A DNA stretch of 46,433 bases from Hymenobacter crusticola (GCF_002154225.1 NZ_MTSE01000030.1:1-46433), one strand, 5' to 3'. Positions 8,728 to 17,208 are shown, numbered from the stretch's first letter. Program-made: numbers and translations. The notes: generated from the sequence alone by a model not told the origin.

Positions 8728-9120
8728 ATGGCCATTCACCCCAAAACCAAGGGCTTAGCGCACGTCGCCCTGCGCACCACTGACTTTGCCCGCGCCAAGG
8801 CGTTTTATCATGACCTGCTGGGCTTCCCTATCGCGCTGGAAACGCCCGAGATCCTAGGCTTTCTGATCGGGACCACCTTCCTTGGCTTTAAGCAGGCGCA
8901 GCCCACCCATGCCGGTGGGGGCACATTCACGCCCTTCAACGTGGGCCTGGACCACCTCGCCATTGCCTGCGAGGACGAGGACGAGCTGTATCGGGTCGCC
9001 GAGGCCTTGCAAGCAGCTGGGGTGGAGAACACGGGGGTAAAAGTAGACACCGTGGCTCCGTTGAAGTATGTGGCGTTCAAAGACCCTGACCGCATCGCTT
9101 GGGAGTTTTACATGGTGTAG
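8728..9120 (+). CDS. VOC family (glyoxalase/bleomycin-resistance-like) protein
   Basis: A 130-residue single-copy vicinal oxygen chelate protein with the two beta-alpha-beta-beta-beta units expected: GLAHVALRTTDFARAKAFYH at residues 9-28 and, in the second half, GLDHLAIACEDEDELYRV, ending in the typical DPDRIAWEFY. His12, a second His in GLDHLAI and the Glu of WEFY sit at the usual metal-ligand places. Members bind a divalent metal and act as lyases, isomerases, dioxygenases or antibiotic-binding proteins; the substrate cannot be told. The ATG at 8728 is chosen because homology begins there; an upstream in-frame GTG at 8680 would add 16 unlikely residues. No partner gene is adjacent. Confidence 0.88.
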   Translation: MAIHPKTKGLAHVALRTTDFARAKAFYHDLLGFPIALETPEILGFLIGTTFLGFKQAQPTHAGGGTFTPFNVGLDHLAIACEDEDELYRVAEALQAAGVENTGVKVDTVAPLKYVAFKDPDRIAWEFYMV

Positions 9121-9298
9121 GCGAAGTGGGACCACTCCGTTGACGTGGAGTCGCGGTCGGTCGTGTGGTGACGCCAATAATTATGGCGCTGGGTTTTAAC
9201 AGCGTGGGGCCAGAACATTTGCTTAGTTCACCGAAATTGTGGTTTAGGAAGACCGAGCGACGCCAGCGTATAAGGAAAGGTTGGGGCTTAGAGTAATT

Positions 9299-9454
9299 TT
9301 ACCCCCTTGCTGCTATAAGAGGGCATACCAGCATCCGGGCACCCCGCCGCCGGTATGCAGAGCCTGACACATCTACTACCGACGCCAGCGCGCACGCTTG
9401 GCCGACGGTGCGGTGCGCGTCATAAGCAAGCAAAAGGCGTTGCAATTCGGTCAT
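9299..9454 (-). pseudogene. N-terminal fragment of an XdhC/PaoD-type molybdenum cofactor chaperone
   Basis: A 51-codon minus-strand frame from an ATG (9452-9454) to TAA (9299-9301). The first 43 residues (TELQRLLLAYDAHR, then ACALASVVDVSGSAYRRRGA and RMLV) match the conserved start of XdhC family proteins, which normally run to 250-370 residues. After RMLV the family sequence (DG...GAISGGCLE) is absent and the frame ends. XdhC/PaoD proteins bind, sulfurate and insert the Mo cofactor into xanthine dehydrogenase-type enzymes, so this is a decayed helper gene 2.6 kb from a matching Mo hydroxylase operon. The rest of 9121-9661 holds no recognisable gene, only a weak inverted repeat at about 9503-9546. 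Confidence 0.7.
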
Positions 9455-9661
9455 GTGGAATTGATTTGCTGTAGTCCCTCACATGTGCTTGGTCGTCCGC
9501 TTGCCGAAGCAACTCTGTCGCTTCGTTGCAGCGCTACTTCGGCGAAGTGGTGGTAAGATATTGAATAATTCAGGCCAAAACGTTCTGTCAGGTTGTTGGG
9601 CTTCCGGCTCAAGGCAACACTCTGTCAACTGAATTTAGCACGGCAGTTTTCCGCCCTTATT

Positions 9662-10702
9662 TTAGGACAACTCCTGAATCCACCACGCTGCTTGCGGGTA
9701 CGATGTGCCGAGTACCATCGGCTCCCCAATGCGCGGAGTAGTGACGGCAAGGTTGTCCTGCTCCGCCTTTTTCATGAGCCGTCGGATGGGCTCGTCCCAA
9801 GAATGCGACGCGAGGGCAAATTTGGCCCAATGAACGGGCAGTAGCATCTTAGTCCGCAACTCCTGAGCGGCCTGGACTACCTCTTCAGGAAACATATGGA
9901 TGTTCGGCCAATCTTTACCATACTGGCCGCATTCGAGAATAGCCAAATCAAACGGCCCGCACTTCTCGCCAATTTCCCGTATGTGCGGGCCGTAGCCTGA
10001 ATCGCCGCCCAGAAAGAGCGTGTAGCCGTGTAATTTCAGGACGAAAGAACTCCACAAGGTTTTGCCGCGGGTGAGGCCCCGCCCGGAGAAATGCCGTGCC
10101 GGAGTAGCCGTTAGCTGCAGACCCGGCACGAGGATTAGCTGCTCCCACCAATCCAATTCAGTAATGCGGTCGGCAGGCATGCCCCAGCTTTCCAAGTGGG
10201 CCCCCACGCCCAATGCTGTATAAACTCTTTTGACTTTGGGCAGTAACCGGGTAATGGTTTTGTAGTCCAAGTGGTCGTAGTGGTCGTGCGAAATAAACAG
10301 GTAATCAATGGGGGGCATGTTATCGACCCCGTACACATCGGTTCCGGGAAACGATTTGCTGAATCCAGGTACCGGCGCCGCATTACCGCTAAACACCGGG
10401 TCCACTAGGATGGTAGTATCTGCCGATTTAATAAAATACGAGGAGTGACCGAACCACACGATGGTTGGTTGGCTGGCCGGTAATGTGTGCAAATCAGTGC
10501 TGACCGATGGGAGCGCGAAGGACGGCACGCTGTCTTTTGGTCGATGAAAATAGTCCGTGACCATCTCGCGGTAGGAAGCATCCTGTCGGGTGACGGCTGT
10601 ACGCTCTAAATTTTGGAAGGCCCCATCGCGGTAATGAGGGGAGTCTTTTACTCGTTCCAGACGAGTGGCAGTAGGATTGCTGCCAAAAATGGATAGCCAC
10701 AT
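9662..10702 (-). CDS. MBL-fold metal-dependent hydrolase (NAPE-PLD/UlaG-like)
   Basis: A 346-residue metallo-beta-lactamase-fold protein. The HxHxDH signature is at residues 139-144 (SHDHYDHLD), with His204 (PARHFSGRG), Asp234 (GGDSGYG) and His291 (LPVHWAKF) completing the two-metal site. The order and the GRG and GGDSGYG motifs place it with the NAPE-PLD-like or UlaG-like L-ascorbate lactonase branch (COG2220), not with the beta-lactamases. The ATG is at 10700-10702. There is no signal peptide; some relatives are membrane-associated, but no hydrophobic segment is seen. It is divergent from the AraC gene, sharing a 353-bp intergenic region, so AraC could control both. The true substrate is unknown. 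Confidence 0.9.
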   Translation of the reverse strand: MWLSIFGSNPTATRLERVKDSPHYRDGAFQNLERTAVTRQDASYREMVTDYFHRPKDSVPSFALPSVSTDLHTLPASQPTIVWFGHSSYFIKSADTTILVDPVFSGNAAPVPGFSKSFPGTDVYGVDNMPPIDYLFISHDHYDHLDYKTITRLLPKVKRVYTALGVGAHLESWGMPADRITELDWWEQLILVPGLQLTATPARHFSGRGLTRGKTLWSSFVLKLHGYTLFLGGDSGYGPHIREIGEKCGPFDLAILECGQYGKDWPNIHMFPEEVVQAAQELRTKMLLPVHWAKFALASHSWDEPIRRLMKKAEQDNLAVTTPRIGEPMVLGTSYPQAAWWIQELS

Positions 10703-11055
10703 ACTTCAAGGAAGAAAATAGCCCTCCACTCCCCACATGCCAGTGAGTGCGGGAGTGACAAGGCTTCAGGTTGGCGTTTTGCTGATTCTCAACGACAATA
10801 AATTTGGTCGTGTTACTCTCTGCGAATCCAGCCATTAGGTGTCGAATACCGCCGCCATTGTTGTGCTATACCTCGTAATAGCCCTAGCAGCGGGTTTATC
10901 CATCGAAGCAAAATACACCGCGTCAAAGCGCATCAGTAGAATGTATTCAACAAACAGGAGTTTGTGTATTTTTTATCTGCTCGTTAGTTCCAAACATTGT
11001 AGAGCGTAAGCAAGGGTCGCCGTAAACTATCCCCACCTGCCTTCCCTGTAGCTGT
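10703..11055. other. Divergent intergenic region (MBL hydrolase / AraC regulator)
   Basis: Probably holds the promoters for the two divergent genes and, if the regulator is autogenous, its operator. I see a short inverted repeat at about 10950-10966 followed by a T-rich run, but no confident promoter or binding-site match. Confidence 0.4.
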
Positions 11056-11967
11056 ATGAGCGAATTTCAAACTATCAACAGCATCAGCCAACTGCATGGG
11101 TTGCTCGGCCTGGGCCCACCTATGCATCCACTGGTATCCGTTATTACCAAAGACCAACGGCGCTCAGATAAAGAATTAGACAGCGTAAAATATATATTTA
11201 ATCTATATATAATCGCTCAAAAGTCAGGCGAGTCCGGTTCATTTGGATATGGTCGCCACTCCTATGATTTCCAGAATGGAACGCTGGTGTTCACCAGTCC
11301 CGGCCAAGTAGTCAACAATCAACAATTGGTAACACAGGCTTCGCAGCGCGCCGCCTGGGTCTTACTGTTTCATCCGGACTTACTGCGCAAATCAGCGTTA
11401 AGCACGACTATTGAAGCCTACAGCTTCTTTTCATATCAAGCTCGCGAAGCCCTGCCTATTTCCCAAGAGGAAGGCGCGATACTGCAGACGTTACATCAGC
11501 AGATACAACAAGAATACAGCCGGCCTTGTGATGACTACACATCCAAGCTCCTGTCTTCCACCATCGAACTGCTCCTGGACTACTGCGCCCGCTACTTCGA
11601 CCGACAGTTTGCCCGGCGAAGCCCTTACCATCAAGACACGTTAAGCCAGTTTGAGACCTTTCTCAAAACCTATTTCGCGTCCGACCAGCTCTCGAAGCGG
11701 GGCCTACCAACTGTCCAATACTGCGCTCAAGAACTGGGAATGGCACCTAACTACTTAGGCGACATTCTGAAGAAAGAAACCGGTCAAAACGCGCAGTATC
11801 ACATCCACGCCCTGCTACTGGAGAAAGCTAAAACACTGCTCATCAGTTCCTCACTGCCAATTAGCCAGGTGGCCTATGCGCTGGGGTTTGAGTATCCTCA
11901 GCACTTCAGCAAGCTGTTTAAACAGAAGACGGGAGTAAATCCATCCGCTTACCGCAATGCCAGCTGA
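11056..11967 (+). CDS. AraC family transcriptional regulator
   Basis: A 303-residue protein with an N-terminal sensor domain of the AraC cupin type (residues about 40-130, including FTSPGQVVNNQ) and a C-terminal double helix-turn-helix at about 205-300. The two helices are visible as YCAQELGMAPNYLGDILKKE and, in the second HTH, ISQVAYALGFEYPQHFSKLF followed by the family hallmark TGVNPSAYR. The start is an ATG. It lies 78 bp upstream of the Mo hydroxylase operon on the same strand and is the obvious candidate regulator for it, or for the divergent MBL hydrolase. In this Bacteroidota subgroup such regulators are usually found next to an oxidoreductase they activate in response to a small ligand; the ligand here is unknown. 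Confidence 0.92.
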   Translation: MSEFQTINSISQLHGLLGLGPPMHPLVSVITKDQRRSDKELDSVKYIFNLYIIAQKSGESGSFGYGRHSYDFQNGTLVFTSPGQVVNNQQLVTQASQRAAWVLLFHPDLLRKSALSTTIEAYSFFSYQAREALPISQEEGAILQTLHQQIQQEYSRPCDDYTSKLLSSTIELLLDYCARYFDRQFARRSPYHQDTLSQFETFLKTYFASDQLSKRGLPTVQYCAQELGMAPNYLGDILKKETGQNAQYHIHALLLEKAKTLLISSSLPISQVAYALGFEYPQHFSKLFKQKTGVNPSAYRNAS

Positions 11968-12045
11968 AATCCTGAGTTGGTTGGCAAGGCGCTGTTGCTA
12001 TTCTACGCATTTCCCTTCACTCCCTGGTACCAAACACCTTTAGCC

Positions 12046-14370
12046 ATGAAAAGTATCAAGGCCGCCCTTATTGATGCTACGCTCAATACGGTCGAAACGC
12101 TGGTGGGTCATCTGCCGGACCCCGCGCCGGACCCCCTCCGCAACGCCCGCGAGTTTATTGGCAAACCGTACCCGCGCGTGGATGGCCGGCTGAAGGTAAC
12201 GGGGCAGGCGCGCTACGCCACCGAGCATCCCATCGCCGGCATGACCCATGCAGTAGTGGTTCACAGCAGCATTGCCAAGGGAAAAATAAGCCACCTCGAT
12301 ACCCAGGCCGCCGAAAGTGTGCCAGGCGTGCTGGCGGTGATGACGCACCGCAACGCCCCGCGCATGAAGACGCCCGAAACAGCCTCCCTATTCAACCCGG
12401 TGGCGGGGTCTAATACCTCGGTGCCGGTGATGCAATCGGCCGACATCACCTGGAACGGCGAAGCCGTGGCCGTGGTAGTGGCCGAAACGCTGGAACTGGC
12501 TAATTACGCCGCCGGCCTGGTGGGCATCCGTTACGAAGAAGAGCCGGCCGCCCTGTCGCTGGAGGCTGAAAAAGGCAACGCCACCATCCCCACGCTGGTG
12601 GTTACGCAGTCGCCCGAAGTAAATATAGGGGATGCCAAAGCGGCACTGGCGGTGGCCCCGGTGGTGAGCGACCAGGAGTACGAAACGCCCTGGCAAAACC
12701 AACACGCCATGGAGCCCCACGCTAGCATTGCGGCGTGGATGGGTAAGGACCAACTGCTGGTGTACGATTCCACCCAGTCGCCGCCGGGCGTGCAACACAA
12801 CCTGGCGCGCATGTTTGACCTCAAGCCCGAGCAAGTGCGGGTGGTGACCGAGTTTGTGGGCGGGGCCTTCGGCGGGAAAGTGGCCGCGTGGTCCAACGTT
12901 CCGTTGGCGGCGGCGGCGGCTAGGCTCGTGGGCCGGCCAGTGAAGCTGGCGCTCAGCCGCGCTGGGGTTAGCATGGTGGTCGGCGGCCGCACCCTGACGC
13001 AGCAGCGCGTGGCGCTCGGAGCCACCCTCGATGGGAAATTAACCGCCATGATTCACACGGGCTACGGCATGCGTACTACCAAGGACGTGTGGGCCGAACA
13101 GTACACGTTTCCCATCCGCCACCTCTACGCGTCGCCCAATATCCACGTGTTGCAAAAGGTGGTGCGGCTCGACCGCGTGCAAAACTCCTACATGCGGGCT
13201 CCGGGCGAGACCCCGGGTTCGTTTGCACTGGAATCGGCGATGGATGAGTTAGCCCATAAGCTCGGCCTAGACCCCGTGGAGTTGCGGATGCGCAACGAGC
13301 CCGACAAGGACCCCACCCACGGCACGTACTTTTCGAGTCGCCACCTGCGCGAAGCCTATGCTTTGGCCGCCGGCAAGTTTGGCTGGGACCCCCAGCGCCC
13401 CGAACCGGGCACGCAGCGCGAAGGCGACTGGCTGATTGGCACCGGCGTAGCCACCGCGTTTTACCCCGTGCAGCAGTTGCCCGTCACGATTAAAGCGCGC
13501 ATCACCGCCGACGGCCACGTGGAAGTGAGCACCTCCAGTATTGAAATGGGGGTAGGCCTAGCCACCGTGCAGACCCAGCACATTGCCGAGCGGTTCGGGG
13601 TGCCCTATGAGCGGGCCCGCTACCTGCACGGCGACACGGACCTGCCCATGTCGCAGGCATCGGGCGGTTCGGCGGCCACTTCCTCTGTGGGCGCGGCCAT
13701 TCACGCAGCGGCCGACAAGCTGACCGAAAAACTTCTTAAACTGGCGCAGCGGAATAAGCAGTCGGTGCTACGCGGGGTGAAGCGCAAAAACGTCGAGCTG
13801 CGCGCCGGGGGGCTGTACCGCCTTGACCAGCCGGCGGTGGGCGAGTCGTACGAGCAACTGCTGGGCGCGAGCGGCCAGGCCTTCGTGGAAGCGGAGGGTT
13901 CGGTGCCGGCTTCAGCGCTGGTGCTGAACATGAAAACCTCCATGGCCTCGTACGGCGCGCATTTTTGTGAAGTTCGGGTGCACGCCCGCACCCGGCAAGT
14001 ACAGGTGCGGCGGTTCATGTCGGCCTTTGACTGCGGCCGGATTATGAACCCGCAAACCGCCCGTTCGCAAATCGTCGGGGGCATCATCATGGGCATTGGC
14101 ATGGCCCTGATGGAAGAGGCAGTATACGACGAGCGCACTGGCCGCCTGATGACCCCGAGCCTCGGGGAATACCACGTGCCGGTCCACGCCGACGTGCCGG
14201 AGTTCGAGGTGTACTTTCTGGATGAGCCCGACCCAGTGATGCCGATGGGCACCAAGCCCGTGGGCGAAGTCAGCATCGTAGGAACCGCCGCCGCGGTGGC
14301 CAACGCCGTCTTCCAAGCGACCGGCATCCGGGTACGCCACCTGCCCATCACCGCCGACAAACTACTGTAA
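12046..14370 (+). CDS. Molybdenum hydroxylase, Mo-cofactor-binding large subunit (PaoC/xanthine dehydrogenase family)
   Basis: A 774-residue catalytic subunit of an aldehyde- or xanthine-type oxidoreductase. The N-terminal Ald_Xan_dh_C domain (IGKPYPRVDGRLKVTGQARY) is followed by the Mo-pterin-binding domain with the glycine motif GGAFGGK (residues 272-278), the segment RAPGETPGSFALESAMDELA, and the active-site Glu741 in KPVGEVSIVGTAAA. The ATG at 12046 is chosen over an upstream in-frame TTG at 11977 that overlaps the region right after the AraC stop. No Tat or Sec signal is present. The gene order Mo subunit, 2Fe-2S subunit, FAD subunit and the 4Fe-4S-type FAD subunit are as in PaoABC (YagTSR), an aldehyde oxidoreductase. 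Substrate is not deducible. Confidence 0.93.
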   Translation: MKSIKAALIDATLNTVETLVGHLPDPAPDPLRNAREFIGKPYPRVDGRLKVTGQARYATEHPIAGMTHAVVVHSSIAKGKISHLDTQAAESVPGVLAVMTHRNAPRMKTPETASLFNPVAGSNTSVPVMQSADITWNGEAVAVVVAETLELANYAAGLVGIRYEEEPAALSLEAEKGNATIPTLVVTQSPEVNIGDAKAALAVAPVVSDQEYETPWQNQHAMEPHASIAAWMGKDQLLVYDSTQSPPGVQHNLARMFDLKPEQVRVVTEFVGGAFGGKVAAWSNVPLAAAAARLVGRPVKLALSRAGVSMVVGGRTLTQQRVALGATLDGKLTAMIHTGYGMRTTKDVWAEQYTFPIRHLYASPNIHVLQKVVRLDRVQNSYMRAPGETPGSFALESAMDELAHKLGLDPVELRMRNEPDKDPTHGTYFSSRHLREAYALAAGKFGWDPQRPEPGTQREGDWLIGTGVATAFYPVQQLPVTIKARITADGHVEVSTSSIEMGVGLATVQTQHIAERFGVPYERARYLHGDTDLPMSQASGGSAATSSVGAAIHAAADKLTEKLLKLAQRNKQSVLRGVKRKNVELRAGGLYRLDQPAVGESYEQLLGASGQAFVEAEGSVPASALVLNMKTSMASYGAHFCEVRVHARTRQVQVRRFMSAFDCGRIMNPQTARSQIVGGIIMGIGMALMEEAVYDERTGRLMTPSLGEYHVPVHADVPEFEVYFLDEPDPVMPMGTKPVGEVSIVGTAAAVANAVFQATGIRVRHLPITADKLL

Positions 14371-14388
14371 GCATAAGATATAAAGCTG

Positions 14389-14919
14389 ATGACGACCACC
14401 TTTCCCATTAATCCACCGGCCCCGGCCGCGCTTTTACTGCCGGAGCCTGGACCCGTTACACTTCACGTGAACGGCCAATCCATTGCGCTGACCATTGCCC
14501 CCTGGACTACGCTGCTCGATGCCCTGCGTGAGCATGCCCACCTCTCGGGCACGAAAAAAGGCTGTGACCACGGGCAGTGCGGGGCTTGCACGGTGCTGAT
14601 GAACGGCACGCGCATCAACTCCTGCCTCTCGCTGGCTGTCATGCATCAGGACGACGAAATCACGACCATCGAAGGCCTGGCCCACGGCGACGAGCTGCAT
14701 CCCTTGCAGCAGGCATTCATCGACCACGATGCCTTCCAGTGCGGCTACTGCACGCCAGGGCAGCTGTGCTCGGCGGTCGGCCTGCTTAGCGAAGGCCACG
14801 CCCGCACGGCCGAGGAGATTCGGGAGCTGATGAGCGGCAACATCTGCCGATGCGCGGCTTACCCGCACATCGTTTCTGCCATTCAAGAAGTGATGCATGC
14901 CCAACCCCTGCGCCCATAA
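14389..14919 (+). CDS. Molybdenum hydroxylase, 2Fe-2S subunit (PaoA type)
   Basis: A 176-residue small electron-transfer subunit with two [2Fe-2S] clusters. The plant-ferredoxin-type cluster has Cys59, Cys64, Cys67 and Cys79 (GCDHGQCGACTVL ... NSC), and the alpha-helical second cluster has Cys118, Cys121, Cys153 and Cys155 (CGYC ... CRC). It passes electrons from the Mo site to FAD. It begins 18 bp after the large-subunit stop. Unlike E. coli PaoA there is no twin-arginine signal in the first 25 residues, so the complex is probably cytoplasmic. The stop TAA (14917-14919) overlaps what should be the start of the FAD gene. Confidence 0.95.
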   Translation: MTTTFPINPPAPAALLLPEPGPVTLHVNGQSIALTIAPWTTLLDALREHAHLSGTKKGCDHGQCGACTVLMNGTRINSCLSLAVMHQDDEITTIEGLAHGDELHPLQQAFIDHDAFQCGYCTPGQLCSAVGLLSEGHARTAEEIRELMSGNICRCAAYPHIVSAIQEVMHAQPLRP

Positions 14920-15905
14920 ACGCCTTTGCTTACTCTCGCCCCGCCGACATTGATAGTGTGCTGACGGAAGCCACCGACCCCATTGCAACCCGGTTCATTG
15001 CCGGCGGCACCAACCTGCTCGATTTGATGAAGCAGCAGGTGGAACAGCCCGCCAAGCTGGTAGATATCAACCGTCTGCCTCTGTCCGCCATCACCGAGCT
15101 TCCCAACGGTGGCCTCCGCCTGGGAGCTCTGGTTACCAACGCCGACACGGCGTACCATCCGCTGGTGCAGGGGCGCTACCCGCTCCTAGCGCAGACCATC
15201 TTGGCCGGAGCATCGCCGCAATTGCGCAACAAAGCTACCAACGGCGGAAATCTGATGCAGCGCACCCGCTGTTACTACTTCTACGATGTGGCGACACCTT
15301 GCAACAAGCGGATGCCCGGCTCGGGCTGCGGGGCCCTGGGGGGCTACAACCGCGTGTGCGGCATCCTGGGCACCAGCGAGTCGTGCATCGCCACACATCC
15401 CAGCGACATGTGCGTGGCCTTGGCTGCTTTAGAAGCGGTAGTGCAAGTAAGCGGCCCTCACGGGGAGCGAACCATTCCCATGGCCGACTTTCACCGACTT
15501 CCCGGCAATGAGCCACACCGGGACAATACTCTTTTGCCGGGAGAATTAATTACAGCGATTGACTTGCCGGCGCAAGGCTTCGCGCAGCATTACACTTACC
15601 TCAAGCTCCGCGACCGCACGTCTTACGCCTTCGCCCTAGTGTCGGTGGCCGTGGGGTTGGAGTTAACCGATGGCCTGATAACACAGGCCCGCTTGGCGCT
15701 GGGCGGGGTTGCCCACAAGCCCTGGCGCAGGCCCGCAGCCGAAGCGATGCTTGTCGGCCAACCGGCCGAGCCGGAAACGTACCGGGCCGTGGTTCAATCC
15801 CTGCTGGCCGGGAGCCGGGGGTACGACCACAACGCCTTCAAAATTGAACTAGCGGAGCGAGCTATTGTGCAGGCGCTGAGCCAAGCGCTAAATCGGAGTG
15901 CCTGA
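14850..15905 (+). CDS. Molybdenum hydroxylase, FAD subunit with 4Fe-4S motif (PaoB type); start codon unusual
   Basis: An FAD-binding subunit of the CO-dehydrogenase flavoprotein family, which hands electrons from the iron-sulfur clusters to an acceptor. FAD-binding segments are visible (FIAGGTNLLDLMK, then ATNGGNLMQRTRC). A Cys-rich insert (PCNKRMPGSGCGALGGYN ... CGILGTSESC) matches the [4Fe-4S] site of PaoB. The family's normal first residues (here INAFAYSRPADID) begin at an ATA codon at 14916-14918 instead of ATG, and this codon overlaps the previous gene's TAA. The listed start is the only upstream in-frame ATG; it would add 22 residues and overlap the 2Fe-2S gene by 70 bp. In-frame alternatives downstream (GTG at about 14958) would remove conserved residues. 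Confidence 0.85.
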   Translation: MRGLPAHRFCHSRSDACPTPAPINAFAYSRPADIDSVLTEATDPIATRFIAGGTNLLDLMKQQVEQPAKLVDINRLPLSAITELPNGGLRLGALVTNADTAYHPLVQGRYPLLAQTILAGASPQLRNKATNGGNLMQRTRCYYFYDVATPCNKRMPGSGCGALGGYNRVCGILGTSESCIATHPSDMCVALAALEAVVQVSGPHGERTIPMADFHRLPGNEPHRDNTLLPGELITAIDLPAQGFAQHYTYLKLRDRTSYAFALVSVAVGLELTDGLITQARLALGGVAHKPWRRPAAEAMLVGQPAEPETYRAVVQSLLAGSRGYDHNAFKIELAERAIVQALSQALNRSA

Positions 15906-15934
15906 CCCGCTGCTTCCATAGAATAGTACTTTAT

Positions 15935-15970
15935 AACACAAATATATAATTAATATAATATATTTGTGTT
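15935..15970 (+). terminator. AT-rich hairpin after the Mo hydroxylase operon
   Basis: A perfect 12-bp stem (15935-15946 with 15959-15970), extended by one A-T pair inside, with a 10-nt loop, 30 bp after the FAD-subunit stop. It has no long U-tract but fits the position of an operon terminator. Confidence 0.55.
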
Positions 15971-16054
15971 TAACAAAGTTTTACATAGTTAATCCGTAAT
16001 TACTTGTCTTGTCTTGGAATAAGTTGACAGTTTTTCATCCTAAACACTGTCCTC

Positions 16055-16274
16055 ATGCAAGACCACCTTCAAGACCTACTGCAACGCTTTCAGTACAGCG
16101 AACAACTAGCAGCGCAATACCGAACTCGAACAGGCCTTGCAGCAGGCCAACCTCTTGATTCTGGCACTGAACACCATGATCGAGGTAGCAGAGAAGGAAC
16201 TCAAGATTCCGATCCGAAAAAAGTTTGGTACCAAACAGTTCAGAAGCTCCGTTACAACGAGATTGCCAAGGTGA
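16055..16274 (+). pseudogene. IS3-type orfA, truncated and frameshifted
   Basis: The first frame (MQDHLQDLLQRFQYSEQLAA) must shift at about 16118 to continue as TELEQALQQANLLILALNTM and then IEVAEKELKIPIRKKFGTKQ, the typical C-terminal coiled coil and basic end of IS3-family OrfA, ending with TGA at 16272-16274. The N-terminal helix-turn-helix found in intact OrfA is mostly missing. It cannot make a normal protein. Confidence 0.65.
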
Positions 16275-17000
16275 GCGTCGGCCGCCTTCCAACTGTTTGG
16301 TGTGAGCCGACAAGCTTTTCCTCAACGGGAACACTATACCCAACACGCCCATAGTCAGTCTATGCTCGTCTTGGATTTGGTCGTGGCCCTGCGCAAAGAA
16401 ATTCTAGGGTTAGGAACCCGCAAGCTCTACTTGCTCCTGCAGCAACCTTTCGCACAAAGCGGGATTCGAATGGGCCGCGATAAGCTGCACAGCTTGCTGC
16501 AAGCCCATAGCCTTACGCTTCGGCACAAACGGTCGGTACCCAAAACCACGAATTCAGCGCATAGCTTGCAGAAATATCCCAATCTGCTAGCCGACCAGCT
16601 GATCACGGCACCCCAACAAGTCTGGGTCTGCGACATCACGTATCTCTGTAGTGGGCTTGGCTTCGGTTACTTGTCCTTGATCACGGATGCGTATTCCAAG
16701 CTGATTGTGGGCTACTGCTTGCATCCTTTACTGACTAGTGAAGGATGCTTACGAGCGCTGGAGATGGCCTTGCACCGAAAACGACCCCAGGCAACGACGC
16801 TGATTCACCATTCGGACCGAGGGAGCCAGTACTACGGCTTCCTCTACATCAACAAACTCAGAGAGGCCGGTATTGCCATTAGCATGAGCCAGTACGGTGA
16901 CCCTACAAGAATGCCATTGCCGAACGAGTGAATGGCATTCTGAAAACCGACTTTCGACTCAATCAGGTCTTTACCAGCTTTGAGGAAGCGGCTTGGGCAG
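16262..17000 (+). pseudogene. IS3-type orfB transposase, broken by indels
   Basis: A DDE transposase with catalytic Asp in WVCDITYL, Asp in IHHSDRGSQYYG and Glu in AIAERVNG. At the 5' end VSVGRL and QLFGVSRQAF are in different frames. Near 16905 a one-base loss between QYGDP and KNAIAERVNGILKTDF moves the catalytic Glu out of frame, and an in-frame stop follows at about 16921-16931 in the original frame. The family C-terminus (ending in RPHxS) is not found: the sequence switches to the IS110-like tail after FTSFEEAAWAVE. Inactive. Confidence 0.75.
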
Positions 17001-17007
17001 TGGAAAC

Positions 17008-17177
17008 GGAACGCAGCCTGCCAAGCCCTATATGATCGACTGGTGGCGAAAGGCAAGAATGGCAAAGTGGCCCTGATTGCCGTCTGCAACAAGCTGCTTA
17101 AGCAAGCCTTTGCCATCGTCAAATCGGGGGTGCCTTACCAAGCGAATTTTACCTCCAAATTTGCCTTGAATCCTTGA
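17008..17177 (+). pseudogene. C-terminal fragment of an IS110-family transposase
   Basis: A short frame reads NAACQALYDRLVAKGKNGKV, then ALIAVCNKLLKQAFAIVKSG and a Pro-rich end, closing with TGA at 17175-17177. This is the highly conserved C-terminal end of IS110/IS116/IS902 transposases (RuvC-like fold with a Ser in the upstream second domain, which is absent here). Only about 55 residues of a normally 330-400-residue protein are present. It is joined directly to the IS3-type orfB. Confidence 0.7.
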
Positions 17178-17208
17178 CTTTTAACACAGTTTATTTCTGG
17201 ACAAGACA

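Larger units (their letters stand above)
16005..17208 (+). mobile_element. Degenerate IS3-type insertion sequence with an IS110-type tail
   Basis: The boundaries are defined by inverted termini: TGTCTTGTC at 16005-16013 and its complement at 17200-17208, with an imperfect match continuing inward (TTGGAATAAG versus CAGAAATAAA). The 1204-bp unit holds a broken orfA, a broken orfB with the DDE catalytic motifs of the IS3 family, and then about 50 residues that match the C-terminus of IS110-family transposases. The 3 bp next to each end differ (ACT and GAA), so no target duplication remains. It separates the Mo hydroxylase operon from the polysaccharide locus. Confidence 0.75.

Noticed and set aside
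13701..14408. Long antisense frame (235 codons) opposite the Mo subunit, and similar ones at 12388-13049
   Set aside because: They are mirror frames of a high-GC gene, with Arg/Ser/His-rich sequence and no family-like motif; the plus-strand protein is unmistakable.
15959..15966. TAnnTTTG Bacteroidota promoter -7 match
   Set aside because: It lies in the arm of an AT-rich hairpin with no well-placed -33 element and no intact gene downstream.
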